A stretch of DNA of 64,000 nucleotides from Antennarius striatus. Its lineage: Eukaryota > Chordata > Actinopteri > Lophiiformes > Antennariidae. The translations under genes were made by a program, and so were the position numbers. Positions 1-13,172 of the stretch are shown here, piece after piece (positions within the stretch are counted from its first letter, which is position 1; each line of letters begins with the position of its first letter). Below the pieces are notes generated by a model, which did no database searches, was not told the DNA's origin, and saw only the letters and a list, made by a program, of their open reading frames with translations. The stretch lies in the NCBI RefSeq assembly GCF_040054535.1, contig NC_090796.1, positions 15,403,501 through 15,467,500 on the forward strand. Reading direction: 5' to 3'.

Positions 1-2529
1 TGGTTCCCATAGAAACGCGGTGCAGTTTCAGACGTGCAGTTTTTCTCATTACTCCCATGTTCAGTATTTATGAGCCCCTCGGAGTCAAACACGTCCCTCA
101 CACACAGTAATCATATAGGACGCCTACGTACCGAAAATGAAATCCTCACCCCAGAGTTCATTTGCATTAAAGATCAAACGTGTTTTCACCTTTCCCGCTG
201 GAGAAGCTGGTTTTAAATCCTCCTGTAATCATGAGAGCAGGGGCGACGGGACTCCGCCGGGCCTACCACCGATCCCCCTGACATTTTTATTGCGTCGCAA
301 TCAAAGACATGAGCTGCTTTCTCGTCACGCGATCGGCGTCCTCCCCGTTGGACAAGGTCTCCCATCAAAGCTGCTGCCGCGTGTGTTACATCAAATTTTT
401 ATCAAGAGAGTGCAATTAATAAAGCACTTTAGTGATTCTGATGAAAAAAAAAAAAAAAGCGCTACCGGTGTGCCAAGAAGTAGTAGCGCCCGACTGAAAC
501 CAAAAGTCTTAAAAGCGTGAGAGAGATGAGCTCATCTGACAGCTTTAAGTAAATTACTTTCAACTGGATTTGCAATTACTGTCATCGTAGCAGACTCTCT
601 GATGCCCTGAGGTTTAATTGGTGGTCGCTGTGTGAAAAGTCTGCAGCCATTACACAACTACAGTGGAAAATGATTTACTTATGATTAAAGAAAACGCAAC
701 ACAAGTTGACCTCTAATTCTTTTCCTAAGTGCAGCTCTCAGCATAAAAGGAAGTTATTTCCTCTAAAAGCTGAATAAATGAATTTATCTGCTCAAATGAA
801 GGATGGCAAGGTCAAACATGGGAGGCCTGATGGGAAGACGAAGCAGCTGGCGCGTCTTAAAAAGGACTCTGCTGAGCTGATGTCTCTATCATACTTTTTT
901 GGGGGGTATTTTTTTTATTCTAGCGAGGGGGCCAGCAGGTACTCCACGCCACGCCGGAGTTTCTGCTGTCTCCTTTAATTTGCAATGAAGAGCACCCCGA
1001 TCAATTAGGACTGCAGAATTAGTCCCAGTGGGAGCCGGGATGCGGATGAAATCAATGCAATTCAAATGAGCATCGCCCACGCTGCAGCGGGAGAGGCTTT
1101 ATCACCAGCCTGCATTAGTTACTCCTCCTGGGGAGGGAACAGACGACAGGGAGAACATCTGGAGCACCTCACATCTGTCCAGCTTTGATGTTAGCAGGCG
1201 GGCGTGGCGCTCCCGTCGACCTTGCAGCAGGATGGGCACGCCCCATTGGCTACGAGATGCACGCACAGCGCCGGTCGTTACATGACCTGAGGGACGGATC
1301 AATAATGATCCCCATCACCCCCCTCCGGCAAAGACGGGTTAGCATTAGGCTAGCTTTGATTTGCAGCCCAGTCATGTGATTTGACAGATTTTCATAAATC
1401 GCGATGTCTGGATGTAAATAAATTTATGGATTCGAGGATGTTTCAGAAATGAATGTTTTTCTAAATTATGCAAAAAAACTAATTAATTGATTCCCGAGCG
1501 AGGCATGCGGGACATTGACTGATGATTCCAGTTTTTTTCAATAAATACTCATATTTTCTGTATTAGGATAAATTTTAAAAAAACAAAAAAACTTTTCACT
1601 TTGTCTGCTGTTTCATATCAGGCTAGCAAATGCTTATTTACACATCAAACAGCTAGCATTCTTTTGGAATCATGGCTTTTGGATATGTAGATGTAAAAAC
1701 AAAAGCAAAACAATCAGCTGAAAGACACTAAATTGCTCTGAATATTGAGGTAAATGACAAGGTTCACATTGAAGTAAACATGTGAGCCTGTGTTTATGTG
1801 AAAATACTGATTCTAATGGTTTAAAGATGAGATTAGCGTAAATGTCAGATCCAGCGCCCCCTACTGGCAGATATCTTCCAACGCTTGTCTGAATATTCTT
1901 CTACAATTTTTTTTAGATGCCACATAATATGTTTTATGCTCTGACATTTATAAATATTTGCATAGATATGGCTTAAAATTTCCCTCGAATGTAAAAATAC
2001 TTTTTCTGGAATAACTCGTGACCGCGCAGCGTTTTCACATCTCCTCCTCCACAGCTGATTTTCAGAAAGTGAGATATTTCTTCAACGTGAATCAGACCCC
2101 ATGGAGGTAAATGGAGCCTGGTGGGAGTTCTGAGCTGAGCCCTGAGCAACAAAGGCAATTATAGCAGGCTTTTCAAACTAATGGATCAGACTTGAAGGTT
2201 CGGTCTTTCTTCCCCTGAATCACAACTATCTTCTCACCCTCCATGAGTTCTGACACCTCGGCCCGGCGCTCGGATGAAGCCGGATGACCTCAGACAACGG
2301 TTGCAATTAGGAGGCAACGATTCGATAATGTTTCACAGTCTGCAGATTTATAAAGGCAGACGCCTCGTACTATTGATTAAAATGGCAGAAATACACCTTA
2401 CAATGGAACCAGCCAGAGAACAGGCACAATTTAAATATTTAAAGTCTTTGAAAATCAAAAACCACATATCATCCTTTCATAAATCCAAGGAAGGATTAAA
2501 AATAAAAAATAAAAAAAATTCTCACTTAC
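1..2529 (-). other. spock2: spock2 intron continuing off the left edge
   Basis: This is non-coding DNA downstream of the second spock2 coding exon. I searched for the next expected exon (cysteine-rich KVKCSRHKVC-like) on the minus strand and did not find it, so it should lie beyond the window. A strong CTCF-like motif sits at 1854-1870. Confidence 0.7.
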
Positions 2530-2575
2530 TTTCATCAGACCCCGTGTTCTCCTCCGTGTTTTTAATGTAGTCATC
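2530..2575 (-). CDS. spock2: spock2, second coding exon
   Basis: This 46 nt exon is bounded by a TGCAG acceptor (2577-2576) and a GTAAGTGAG donor (2529). It joins in phase with the upstream exon and reads DDYIKNTEENTGSDE plus one base. It corresponds to the acidic DDYIKSWEDNQQGDE stretch that follows WNRFRD in human SPOCK2. The three residues EVE found before DDYIK in the human protein are absent here, as they are in SPOCK1. The FOLN/Kazal, EF-hand and thyroglobulin exons are not in the window. The call is based on a short peptide but is supported by phase, strand and order. Confidence 0.85.
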
Positions 2576-3269
2576 CTGCAGAGAAAGAATATTTAATTAA
2601 TGGATTTAAATGGGGGAAAGGATTAATTCTGCACTTTCAAACTAGTAAATAATAATGAAGTTTATTGCTGCAAGTCCTGAATGATAATTCAAATACTTTC
2701 ATTTAGAAATTTATATATATTCATTATACTGAATAAATGGATGTTAAGTAGAACTGTTTGGTTAATTATGATTTCCAAGCTCTTATTTTGAAACCAATCT
2801 GAAATCACCTGCTCATTAAATTCTTTCTAATCGTTATCTGCTCTTGGCCTCTAACTTTAAGTAAACAGTATTTAAAACTCTAAGGGCTTAACTGCATCCC
2901 ATAAAAATCGTGCACCATCGCGGTCCTTTTCACTGCTGCAGAGGGAATATTTTGGGAATAAACCGGCTCGGCGGAGGTCAATAACTGTTTTTTTTAGATC
3001 GCGTCCCCGGTGGCGTTCGTCTGGATTGATAATAAAAATTCAGTCCCGCCGCTGCAGCCATTCTGACCCATTTCTCTGTGTCAGGATAGAGAGGATCAGC
3101 TATAAAGTCATTACTGCTGGGCTCCGGGCCCAGACGGGGCCCCGAGGATCAGGATCAGGATCAGGACCGTTCACTTCAGCTCAGTCTGACTCTGCTGCAG
3201 GGGACGCGGGGCTCTTAAGTCCAGCCCGACGAGAGCAGCAGGTCACAGGAGTGACTTCTTAACTTTCCA

Positions 3270-3500
3270 CAAAACATCAAAACCCTCCAATTTTCTATAA
3301 GATTCTTGGATTGGATTTAATGCTTTTTGCTCCTCTGAGGTTGTTTTTATAACAGATACACAAAATCTACATGACACATTTCCATGAAACTTGGTGGAAG
3401 GGTTCAGAATTTGATGGGAATGAACCCGTGAAAGTTTGGAGTGGATCAGATTAAAAGACGGACAAGGCCAGGACAGCGGTTTTGATGGTGCACGTCTTAT
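3270..3500 (+). repeat. Diverged dispersed repeat
   Basis: The stretch 'catgaaacttggtggaaggg' followed by 'gggaatgaacccgtgaaagt' closely resembles a very common fish repeat containing a 'tgaaacttggtggaagg' core. The family name and exact borders are uncertain. Confidence 0.45.
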
Positions 3501-3603
3501 TAGAATGAGGGTTAAAGGTTTTACACTCAACTGGTTGAACTTATGGTTTGTTTATTAATGCAATAACAAATGACACAAGCTGCAAAATTTCCTGCAAAAA
3601 AAA

Positions 3604-4043
3604 TGTGTCAAACTCAAGGCCCCAAATGTGGCCCTCCACATCACTTAATGTGGCACCCGAGAGCATAAAAGGTCAGAGTGTCTAAAAATAAATAGGTCAA
3701 AAGTGCACTTTGACAAAAAACCACATTTCCCACAAAGCAGTAAGTAATTAAGCCTAAAAAACAAAGTTAATGTCCTAACTTGTGTTTGATGTTATTTTTC
3801 TTTACTGATTGATAGTTTGATCCTTGATTGAGGGAGTTCTGTGGGTTTAATAACCTGAAAAATTAAAAGTAATTATTTTATAACAGAGAAACAAGTAAAC
3901 ATATTTTTTGTGCAACTGTAATATTTGTGACTTGAATAAGTAATAAATTCATAATTATTGAACATTAAGGAGTAGTTACATTTATTTTAATTTACATTGA
4001 GGACAGGCATTATGCTGACGTGGTGAAAATGAGTTTGACACCC
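3604..4043 (+). mobile_element. hAT-like MITE, copy 1 (spock2 intron)
   Basis: The left end GTGTCAAACTCAAGGCC and the right end GAGTTTGACACCC are inverted repeats of the widespread fish element with CAGGGGTGTCAAACTC-type termini. The interior carries the usual 'aaatgtggcccnc' and 'cccacaaagcag' blocks and no transposase. It is 440 bases long, nearly full length and non-autonomous. Confidence 0.8.
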
Positions 4044-5264
4044 AATTTCTCCACAAATTCCTCTATTTCTTCAACCTTAACTTTACTTTTTTGCTTCTCA
4101 TGAGTCGGTCAGGAGTTTGTCGGCGTTGATGTTTGTCTGGTTTACGTCACGGTGAGCTCTTATCTAGTCCAGCTTACCGACTCAGTGAGACGTCAAAAGA
4201 AGGACAAACCGACAGAAGCGATACTCACCTCGACCTCCTGCAGCAACGACGAGCAGCAGGGGAGAAAGAAACAAAACAGAAAGCCATTGTTAAAAGAGAC
4301 CAAAATAGCACTTCACAGCTTTCATTCTGCTCCCATTCAGCATGCAAACAGTGGGTTGGTTTATTACAGTTATGGCAGCAGTTAAACTGTCAGCCTTAAT
4401 GCACTCTGATTGCAAATACACGCCTTAGTCTCGCTCCTCTCCGGAGACAACATTAGACATTCACAGAGGATTATGTGAGTCTATTAACGGAGGATGATCT
4501 GCTGCTACTTCCATGAGCTGGCACCGGCCCCCGTCACTACGGGGGCCCATTCCCCAGCTGTGTTTACCGACGCCCGCCTCCTGCCAGCTCCCAAAGTCGG
4601 GGGGACCATGAGCCGCATCAGACTCGGAAATAAAAAAAAAAACAACAACATGTGGGCAAACCGGAAAGGGGGAATCTTCAAAGTCAACAGGGGAATGTAA
4701 TTTAGATGCTTTTTTTTTAATAGTTGCCGTGGGAACGGAGAGCTCGTTCCCTCGCGTTGACAAAACGGGTGGGTATAGCTGATGTAAAGGACAACCTTGA
4801 CTTAACAGGGGAGTGACTGCTTTCCTTTCACCGCCTTGGATTCCATCCAAGGGCATCACACGTCGATGGCCGCCATCATTCAGCGCTTTTGGTGCGTCGG
4901 AGAGAATTACAGCGACCCAGCATAGTAAATAAACCTAATTCTAAGCCTCGACCTGTCCACTTAATACATCAACGGTCGACCGTTTACAGGCCACACAAGG
5001 ACAGGCTGAACACGGAAAAAAAAACCCCGACTCTAAAAGGCTAAAGACGGAATTCATCATAGGAGCGCATGAACCAAAGAGGGCAAAAAACAATGAGGAC
5101 GGCAGTTAAAAGGTAAATGACCGTCATTATCATCCTTTACTCTATTCTTTGTTTTTTACGTTAAGCACAACTCTCATTTATTGTGTAATAATCTAATCGT
5201 AACATGTATTTGTTACATGTTTTGATGCATTTTTATGCTTTATAAAACGTTTGTCTGAATTCTT

Positions 5265-5382
5265 GTGGGCTTGGAACGGATTAGGGCGTTTGCATGGAAA
5301 AAGCGTCTCTACTTAAGAGATTTTCTACTTACGAAATTTCTTCCGGAACCAATTAATTTCGTAAGTAGAGGTACCACTGTAC
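5265..5382 (-). mobile_element. Mariner/pogo-type MITE terminal fragment
   Basis: On the minus strand it begins CAGTGGTACCTCTACTTACG next to a TA, then repeats the CTTACGAAA/TTTCGTAAG palindromic blocks common at the ends of fish Tigger-like MITEs. I did not find the partner terminus, so it is a partial copy. Confidence 0.55.
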
Positions 5383-5910
5383 TTCCTGTTGCAGCAGCTG
5401 GATGGATCCATCGGTCGCCACCACCATCAGCTCTTCCTTCTCACATCGACGCGATACGCTCGTAAAACAAGACCGCGGCGTTAAAGATACGCCTGGAGCA
5501 CGACAGATTCAACGCTTATCGAATCAGTTATTCACGTTGCTTCTGCGACTACCCAGCTTGCATTGCTGCAGAGGCCACCGATGGGAGTCTGGAGCGCTTA
5601 TCTCCCCCCCCCCCCCAGCAGCATGTGTGTGTGACAGCAAGGACGCCCGACCCCGAGCTGCGTTTAGTCCTTCACCAAGGTTGACGGCCAAGGCCGTCCG
5701 ACCGGATCCCGGCTACAGCTCACAGCAAGGAGGGAGGGGTTGGAAGGGGGGGGGGTCTGATATTCATGGTGGGGGGTCCCATGAGTGATGTGATTCATAT
5801 CATACACACCACCTCTCCTGCCATTTGTCAACAGGGCCGTAATGTAGCTGGTGTAAAACAGAGCTGGGGAGGCTAATGGAGCTTGACTATCCAGATGCTG
5901 CCCTTCCTAC

Positions 5911-5911
<1 letters not shown>

Positions 5912-5968
<57 letters not shown>
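5912..5968 (+). repeat. (CA)n microsatellite
   Basis: A pure CA run of about 28 units in the large spock2 intron. Confidence 0.97.
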
Positions 5969-5970
<2 letters not shown>

Positions 5971-6872
5971 CCTCCAGGACCGGTTGACAGCGTCTGGCAA
6001 CAAGCCCGACTGCGCTCTGAGTTAACGTCTATCTCACCTCGACCGAGCCGGCGACATAAATACCGCAGATAACCCCTACCCGCCCGGCCGCGGCCTCCCC
6101 CGCCTCCGCAACACAAGCGCACCCACCCATCCAGGCTCTGCAGCGACTATACCGCAGGAGTGAACTCCTGACTCCCAAAACCGTTTCGCTGCATGTCTGG
6201 GGGGTTTTTTTTGTTTCCCAGAGAGGGAATTACTCTGCTGATGGAGGATGGGAGCCAGTTTCTGATCCAGTGGTCAGCAAACGTCTGAAAAAAAGGAGAA
6301 TAACCTCAGCTGAGACCCCGTGATGCCGACTGGGGTCTGATGTTTCTCATGACTCCACATCTGAGCTGTAAATGCAGATTTTTTTTTTTTTTAATGGATT
6401 TCTAGAAACAATTTGTCGACATTTCTTTTACGTCAAAGCGAAAAAAGAAAAAAAAAAAACAGTGTCAGACGTGTAAAAAACGATCAAACTTGCAGGGGCA
6501 TCATTAAAATTGTACAAGCAACAAGTGAAAGGAAGAAAAGAAAAAGTTTTGACTGGTACAACTGACAACACGAAGAAATCCCAAAAGCAAAGCTGAGGAA
6601 ATCACAGCCGGTTTATGAATTTTCACTTTAGGGATGGAATTTATCTATATGTGTCACTTTTTTTTTTTTAAAGATATTTCGGAGCGGATAACTCATGAAT
6701 AGTTTACAGAAGAAGAAAAATAAGCAGCGGGGTTTAACTCCTCTTTTTCGGTCTATTTTCCAGTGGATAGGGGCGTAAACGGGGAGCCACCAGGAGCAGA
6801 GATGCTAACAGATGCTAGCAGAATGTGCTGGGGGAAAAAAAAAGGATGTGAACACTTGAACCAAAGAACAGA

Positions 6873-6911
6873 ACACACACACACATACACGCACACACAC
6901 ACACACACACA
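6873..6911 (+). repeat. Interrupted (CA)n microsatellite
   Basis: CA repeats with ATA and CG interruptions, ending about 14 bases before MITE copy 2. Confidence 0.9.
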
Positions 6912-6924
6912 CTTCGGATACCAA

Positions 6925-7187
6925 TATAATGCAAACTAAATGTAACTACTCCTTAATGTTAAATAACTTATATTACTTATTCAAGTTACAAACATTACAG
7001 TTACACCGAAACAACATGTTTGTTTGTTTCTCTGTTAATAATTACTGCATTGTGGGAAATGTAGTTTTGGTCAAAACACACTTTTGACCTATTAATTTTT
7101 AGACACTGACCTTCTATGCTCTCGCGGGCCGCATAAAATGATGCAGAGGGCCACATTTGGCCCCCGGGCCTTTGATTTTGACACCTG
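6925..7187 (-). mobile_element. hAT-like MITE, copy 2 (opposite orientation)
   Basis: Read on the minus strand, it starts CAGGTGTCAAAATCAAAGGC and aligns block by block with copy 1 (the ggtcaaaagtg, acatttcccacaa, gaataagtaat and ttaaggagtagttacattta segments). It lacks about 120 internal bases present in copy 1 and has lost its far terminus next to a CA repeat. Confidence 0.78.
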
Positions 7188-10100
7188 TGTGATAACGTAA
7201 AGCTAGCAGGCTGATCGTTGTGTTTTAGCATACGGACATCAGTTTGTTATAAATCCTCAACAAGTCAGCAAATTTCAATGACCTTTGAAAGGAAATCACA
7301 CCTGATTGTCCAATAAAACAAATATTTATTGAATGAAATAACCTTTTCTAAAAATCATTTTATTTGGATGTAAAAGCAGCCGGTTTCCTCCAATCCTTAA
7401 TGAACTACCTCCATACGACGTTAAGCCTCCCTCTCGGGGCAATAACTGCCCCTCCGCCCTCTTGAAGTGCTTTATCGATACGCACGGAGATAACATTTGC
7501 AGTGAAGACGTGGCTTCAGCAGCAGGATATGAGCTGGAGGTTAAACGGCGATCTGGACGCTTTGCATTTCCTCCCCCCCCCTCCCCTCCCACCTCCATTC
7601 ATCCCCGCTTCATGAAGCCATTCGCTCTGACACTGACTGGATAAACGCCGGCTGATGGATGGACTAGCGAGCCGGGTCACGTCTGTAATGAACGCCTCCC
7701 GGCGAGAGGACCCCCGGGACCCCCGCGACGTGTTATCACGATCGCCGAGGCGGGTCTGGCAAAGACTGTCAGCGTTGAGTTCCATCTGATTAATGGAGGT
7801 GAATTAGTCCTGTCTCCCGTCCCACTTTAAATCACTGCTAAAGGGCACGCCGGCAGAGGCCAATCATGAGCCTTCATTCCACCCTCCGTGTCTCTGTAGT
7901 TACCAGCAGCAGGAGAGCGTCTTGTCTTTGCTTTGTCGTTATGGCGCTGGGGTTTTTGGCCCCGCTGGGGCCCGACGGCGGAGGTAATGTCTCGTTCTAT
8001 TTGTGCCCCGCTGTCTCTGAATGCGATGGAGACGCTAATGGTGCAGACCAACCACAGATTGGCCCACTCAGAAATGCATTAGAGCGCCTCCACGGCGATG
8101 TCTTCCAGTCTTAAACGTCACGTTTTTCCCTACCAACGTCAAAACCGACGGATTTTCATACATCCTTTCGATTCTGACACGCCGACTATAATGTGATTCA
8201 TACGCCTCTGGAAAAAAAACACTTCCTGATGCATGTCAGGTGTGATATTACCCCTCCGTGTTCGCTTGTCACGGACGCCTGACGTGATCAATGATTTTTA
8301 TTACGACCGCGTTCGAGGTGATTACACGTTCGCGTGCGTGAAAGAAGCGTGACATCTCTCATCACACAACCGCAAATGAATGAAAAAACAATCCCACAGA
8401 GGAATATTGGGGGTGGGGGTGGGTTCTGAATTGCAACAAAACCGCCCGGCAACACAGAGCTGGATCAAATTGATCATCTTGAGCTAGGGGTCCTCCTAGT
8501 AAAGGACACATGTTGTTTCACAAGGTAAACGGCGTCTGCCTGCAATGCAGCAGAGATCAGACGGCGATCGGGAAGGTCTCTGCAGCCTGAAGTAGCCAGC
8601 AAATGTCCATCGGAGGCATTTGCATTGTGCTGAAATGCAGAAACTTTCCGGACGGACTGGAGTTGGGCTCCACGCGAAGAATCCAGATGATTTAATTAGC
8701 AGGCAGGACGAGAGGAGCTCCCCATCAAGGCGCAGGCTGGTTCCTGGAGGTCTGATTACATCAGGACCATCAACAAGTGGGTTTTTTTTTTTTTAAACCG
8801 AGGGCTAATAAGGAGACGTTTCAGGAAGTTGCATCACGGACTGAACCTTTCACATCCTCTGGAGCCTTTTAAAAAATCTTGTCTCCAGATCGTAGCGACG
8901 GATCAAAACGGAGGCTTGGGTTCGCCGTCGCAGACTGTAGTCGGATCAAAGCCTCGAGCGCTCTTAGAGGTGCAGTAATTGGAGTGGAGGAAGATGGAGC
9001 AAATGCAGACAAATGGATTCTGTTGGACCCGTGTGCTGAGCCAAGCAGAACCCCGGAGTCTCTGCAGCATCTTAAGCCTCTCCTTCCCTCCCTCCCTCCC
9101 CCCGTTTGCAAAGAAAAAACAAAGAAGCGGAAAGAGAAGAGGCGAGCCCTCAGGTTGAGCTCCACATTGATGCCCCTGGGAGTCAGCAGCTTACGCCGGG
9201 GCCGTCTTTACCGCCGTGCTGCAACGTTTAGCAGAGAAAAACAGCAGCTGGGAGCAGCAGATACCCAAAGTCGACACTCTGTTTTCACTAGATTCATCAG
9301 TATTGATCTGCAAATACAAAAACTTATCAGCATATATAAATAGATTACTGAGTTTGTTGCTGGCGTGCTTATCTACTGCAGGAAACTGGAATCAATATGG
9401 AATGTGATGGAGGCTATAGGGAAATAAATTCCACTCCAGTAAACACCAGCTTTGGTGCCTCAGAGGAAAAAAAATGTGATTTTACAGGTTTATTTCTTTG
9501 GAATAAAAGTCAGTTGTGTGAAATTAATTATGACAGTGGACGAAAATGTTGGGAAATAAACCAGAGGCTGAATAACTTTTACTATAAAATCCAGTTGGAA
9601 CACGGAATTAATGTTCGATGCAAATGCAGGTCAGACGCAGGAACATGCAGACCAACACATTGCAGCGTTTTCCTTTTAACTGGACTAATCTGCAGGAGCT
9701 AAAGAACACCTCCTTTGCTCCTCTGATCACCTGAGCCTCTCTGCAGCATTGTCTGCATTCTGCAAAAACCTCCAGATTTGAGGGATTACACGATCGTTTT
9801 TGCACCGCTTTATCTCCGCCTGCAATTATTACTGCATTTGTTTTTGATTCGGTTTACACTTATGAATAATTTTCCAGCTGTTTAGATTAATTACAACCCC
9901 TTTTTAGTGCTGTCAAACACACAAGTTTGGAAGCAAGGTTAAGAGAAGATAATGATGATATCCATCCCGGTTGAAATGCTGCAGGGATCTGCGTGAGACA
10001 TCTCACAGGGGGTAGCTGAGTTAAATATGCTAGCCTGCTGATTACATTTAACTACCCCAGTCTGCTGCAGCAATGAGAACCCAATTGGGTTGTTGTGGCT

Positions 10101-11118
10101 GCTGATAACGCTAATCTCCGGCTGGAGCAGCGGGATATTACAGTAAAAACTGGGAGTCACATGGAGATGTCATGTTACGGCTTCACGGAGGACTACATCA
10201 CGCATAAATGAGATTCAGTCGGGGTCTTTCAAATGAGAAAAAAAAGCTATTAGCGCCTTAGCTGCGCGCTCTATCCCCTCTATATGATTCGCTTGATTAA
10301 GGTCATTTCAATATGACTTTGAAGAGTATCCATTACCATGCCAACTCAACAGATTAACAGCCTCCGTCTCCCTCCCACGCGTACAAACATATATATCTGC
10401 CACCAGACTCAAATACTGAACACAGTCCCACCAAAGGACGTCCTTGACGCCTCCTTTTCGTTGATTCGGATGGGGGGGGTCGGTTGGAGCCAAAGGAGAA
10501 CAGGCGGCCGTCTCGTCCCACATTAGAATCAAACACCGAAAGAGACAAAAAGAGGCTGATTCTCCCCAGGCAAGAGCATGTCCTCCCGTCTCCGCAGCTG
10601 CCTGGCCTAATTGTGAAGAACCTGCCCCGCTGCTTCTACAGTGAGAGATTTTTTTTTTTGGCCTCGAGCAAAGATGAAATCAAAGCCTTAAATTTTCACA
10701 CCTTTCTGCAGCCGAGCCCCGCCAGATGTAAATATTAAAATTTGTGATTTAATCACTATTTAACAGAGCCTGTTTAGCTTATTCTGGGTCCTTCTGCTCC
10801 AATGCCAGCCTACATCTAGTCTCTATCCCAACACCATAATGTTACCTCCTATTTAAAATAAAGAACGCAGAAATAAAATATGTATAAGATGCTCTAAACT
10901 TCATCCCCTCTTTAGCTGGTGGGCTAAAACCCAACTAACAAAGCTGGTTCCAGTCCAGAAGCTGACAACTTCCACCAAGAGCAAAGATTCAAATTCAAAT
11001 TTGAATCAAATTCAAAATTATAAAATTGCAAACATACAGTGTAAACATAAACAGCGTAAACATAAGCAATAAACATAAATAATAATAAAATAAATATAAT
11101 GTTCATGTTAAATGATAA

Positions 11119-11263
11119 TTCGAAACCAAGTTAGTACAAAACCAAGTAAGTTTACAACCTAATTTGTTCTAAACCTAGTGAGTTAGTTAGTTCAAAACCT
11201 AGTTAATGAAAAAACCTACTCAGTTCAAAACATGGTTAGTTTAAAACATAGTTAAATAAAACC
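11119..11263 (+). repeat. Degenerate tandem repeat, unit about 17 bases
   Basis: About eight imperfect copies of a 'ttcaaaacctagttagt'-like unit occur in a row, with spacing of roughly 15-22 bases. It is a decayed minisatellite within the spock2 intron. Confidence 0.7.
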
Positions 11264-13138
11264 ATTCCTTCCTTAAAGATTTGCATTGGGTTCTGCGTGC
11301 CCTACTGGATCCCAATACCAAACCGGTTCTCGACTACACAGCAGCAAGGAAAAGACAAAATCCATTTAAATGGAAATGCAATCATCAGTACAGAAAGCAG
11401 ACACGAACAAACGATCCCAACGTGTTGATTGATGAAAATATCGACAGCCACGCCGCAGACAAAAGCTCCACACTGACGCGTGTCGGTGGAAAACCAAACA
11501 ACGGCGAATGAAGCGGATGCTCCGAGAGGATCAACAATTCATTTCATTCAGTTGGCTTTGGTTTATTTGTGTTTTTTAAAGCCCCTTTGAGGGGCTTTAG
11601 CTACAAATGCTAAATTACATGAGGTTAATTGCAAAAAGTCCCCAAAGGATGCAGCTCCTAACAAATAAACATTAGCTGGTGCGTTACGGCTCCTCGGTCC
11701 GAGACGGCTCACGCCGCCGCCGCCAAACGCTACCAAAAACACCCGAGGCGGACCTGAATGCATTCAGGTGAGCAGTTTCACGCAGCCTAAATATATTTCC
11801 ACCTGGCTAATATAAACACGGCCATGTTTGCAGTATTTTTTCCGGTTTAATAATTTCCGCTCAAATAACAGGTCCCACGACTGTGCCCTTCCTGGAGACT
11901 CATCCAGCAGGTGAAGCCGTTCTAAAGTGTTTATCCAGCGAAGGGTAGCCAAAGGTTTGTGCCTCCTGTCTGCCGGCGATAACAATAAAGGTCATCGCAG
12001 ATAAAAAGCAGGGGGGGGGTGTCATTGTCGAGTGGCAGATGAATTTCCACTATAGGTGCGTTTCTTATCATCCAGTTCCTTCTGTCTGTAATGATACTTG
12101 TCGACTGGTCGACCTGTAAAGAACATTTAAAGGTCGAATCGCTGCCGCTGGCGGGCTAAAGTCGAAATAAAAAAAGAAAAAAAAAAGTTGAATTATTGCT
12201 TTTATCTTCAGCTAAACCAGCTTTTATATTCAGAATATTCATTTTAAAATACATTTTTCTTTTTCTTTTTTTTTGGAATGACCGACGTGAATGTTAAGAT
12301 CAGACGTTCCATAGTTGTTTCTTCTTTTCTTTTTTTTAAAATTATATGACATTTTGGTTTATAAATTTACACATGAAACTTGAATTGGGCTAATAAGCAA
12401 CTGTTAGCATGCATAAATGCTTAGCGTAGAGGATGCACATGGTGAACATTGTAAAATTACTAAATAAATGCTAAAATACTCTAAATGGCCTTTGTAGCAT
12501 GCTGATGTTCAGTAGTCATGTTTAGAATATCACTGTGATGCATTTTAGCATAGCGGCTTTAATAGCCTGCAGCGAAAGAGCCCCTAGCTGTAGCTTTTTG
12601 GAAAGTATTTTAATGTTATAATGATAATAATGTGAAATTATTTCGTCTTTGGAAGCAGCACGGGCCGAGAAAAACAACACTTTCCATAATCGAAGCGTGA
12701 TTATCGTAGATCGGGTGTCGGCCGTTCCGTTACCTCGGCGCTAACTTACTGTATATCGCTCTGCCTGCAGGAAGACGTAGAGAATCTTCACAAGTACAGA
12801 AGCAACTCTCAGGCAGATGCCACTATAAATAATGCATGAACAATAGAGCCAGAAGAACCTTGGAAGAGCTAATTATTCAGGCCGACATTTTCAGCAAGTC
12901 ACGGAGAAGTTAAAGGCTAAAAAAGATGGAGCGGAGGCCGTTGTCACTGCTGGGGTGTGTTATTCCGGTGATGTAGTAGCTGCATTATGGGATACATTCG
13001 TTTACTGTCCCATCACCACATGTAGCTTCCACACACTCAGCCGTAAAGGATTCTGTATGTTTGGCCAAGCATTGGAACGGGGTTTTATGAAAAAAGCCTC
13101 CCGCTGCTCCGTGTAGCTTCTCTTGCTTTTTCCTTTGC

Positions 13139-13172
13139 TTCTTCTTCTTCTTCTTCTTCTTTTTTTTTTTGT
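13139..13172 (+). repeat. (TTC)n plus T-run tract
   Basis: Eight or so CTT/TTC triplets run into a ten-base T run, in the spock2 intron. Confidence 0.9.

Noticed and set aside
8879-9343. 154-codon open frame in the spock2 intron
   Set aside because: No motif, low-complexity stretches and no neighbouring splice or promoter context; length is attainable by chance.
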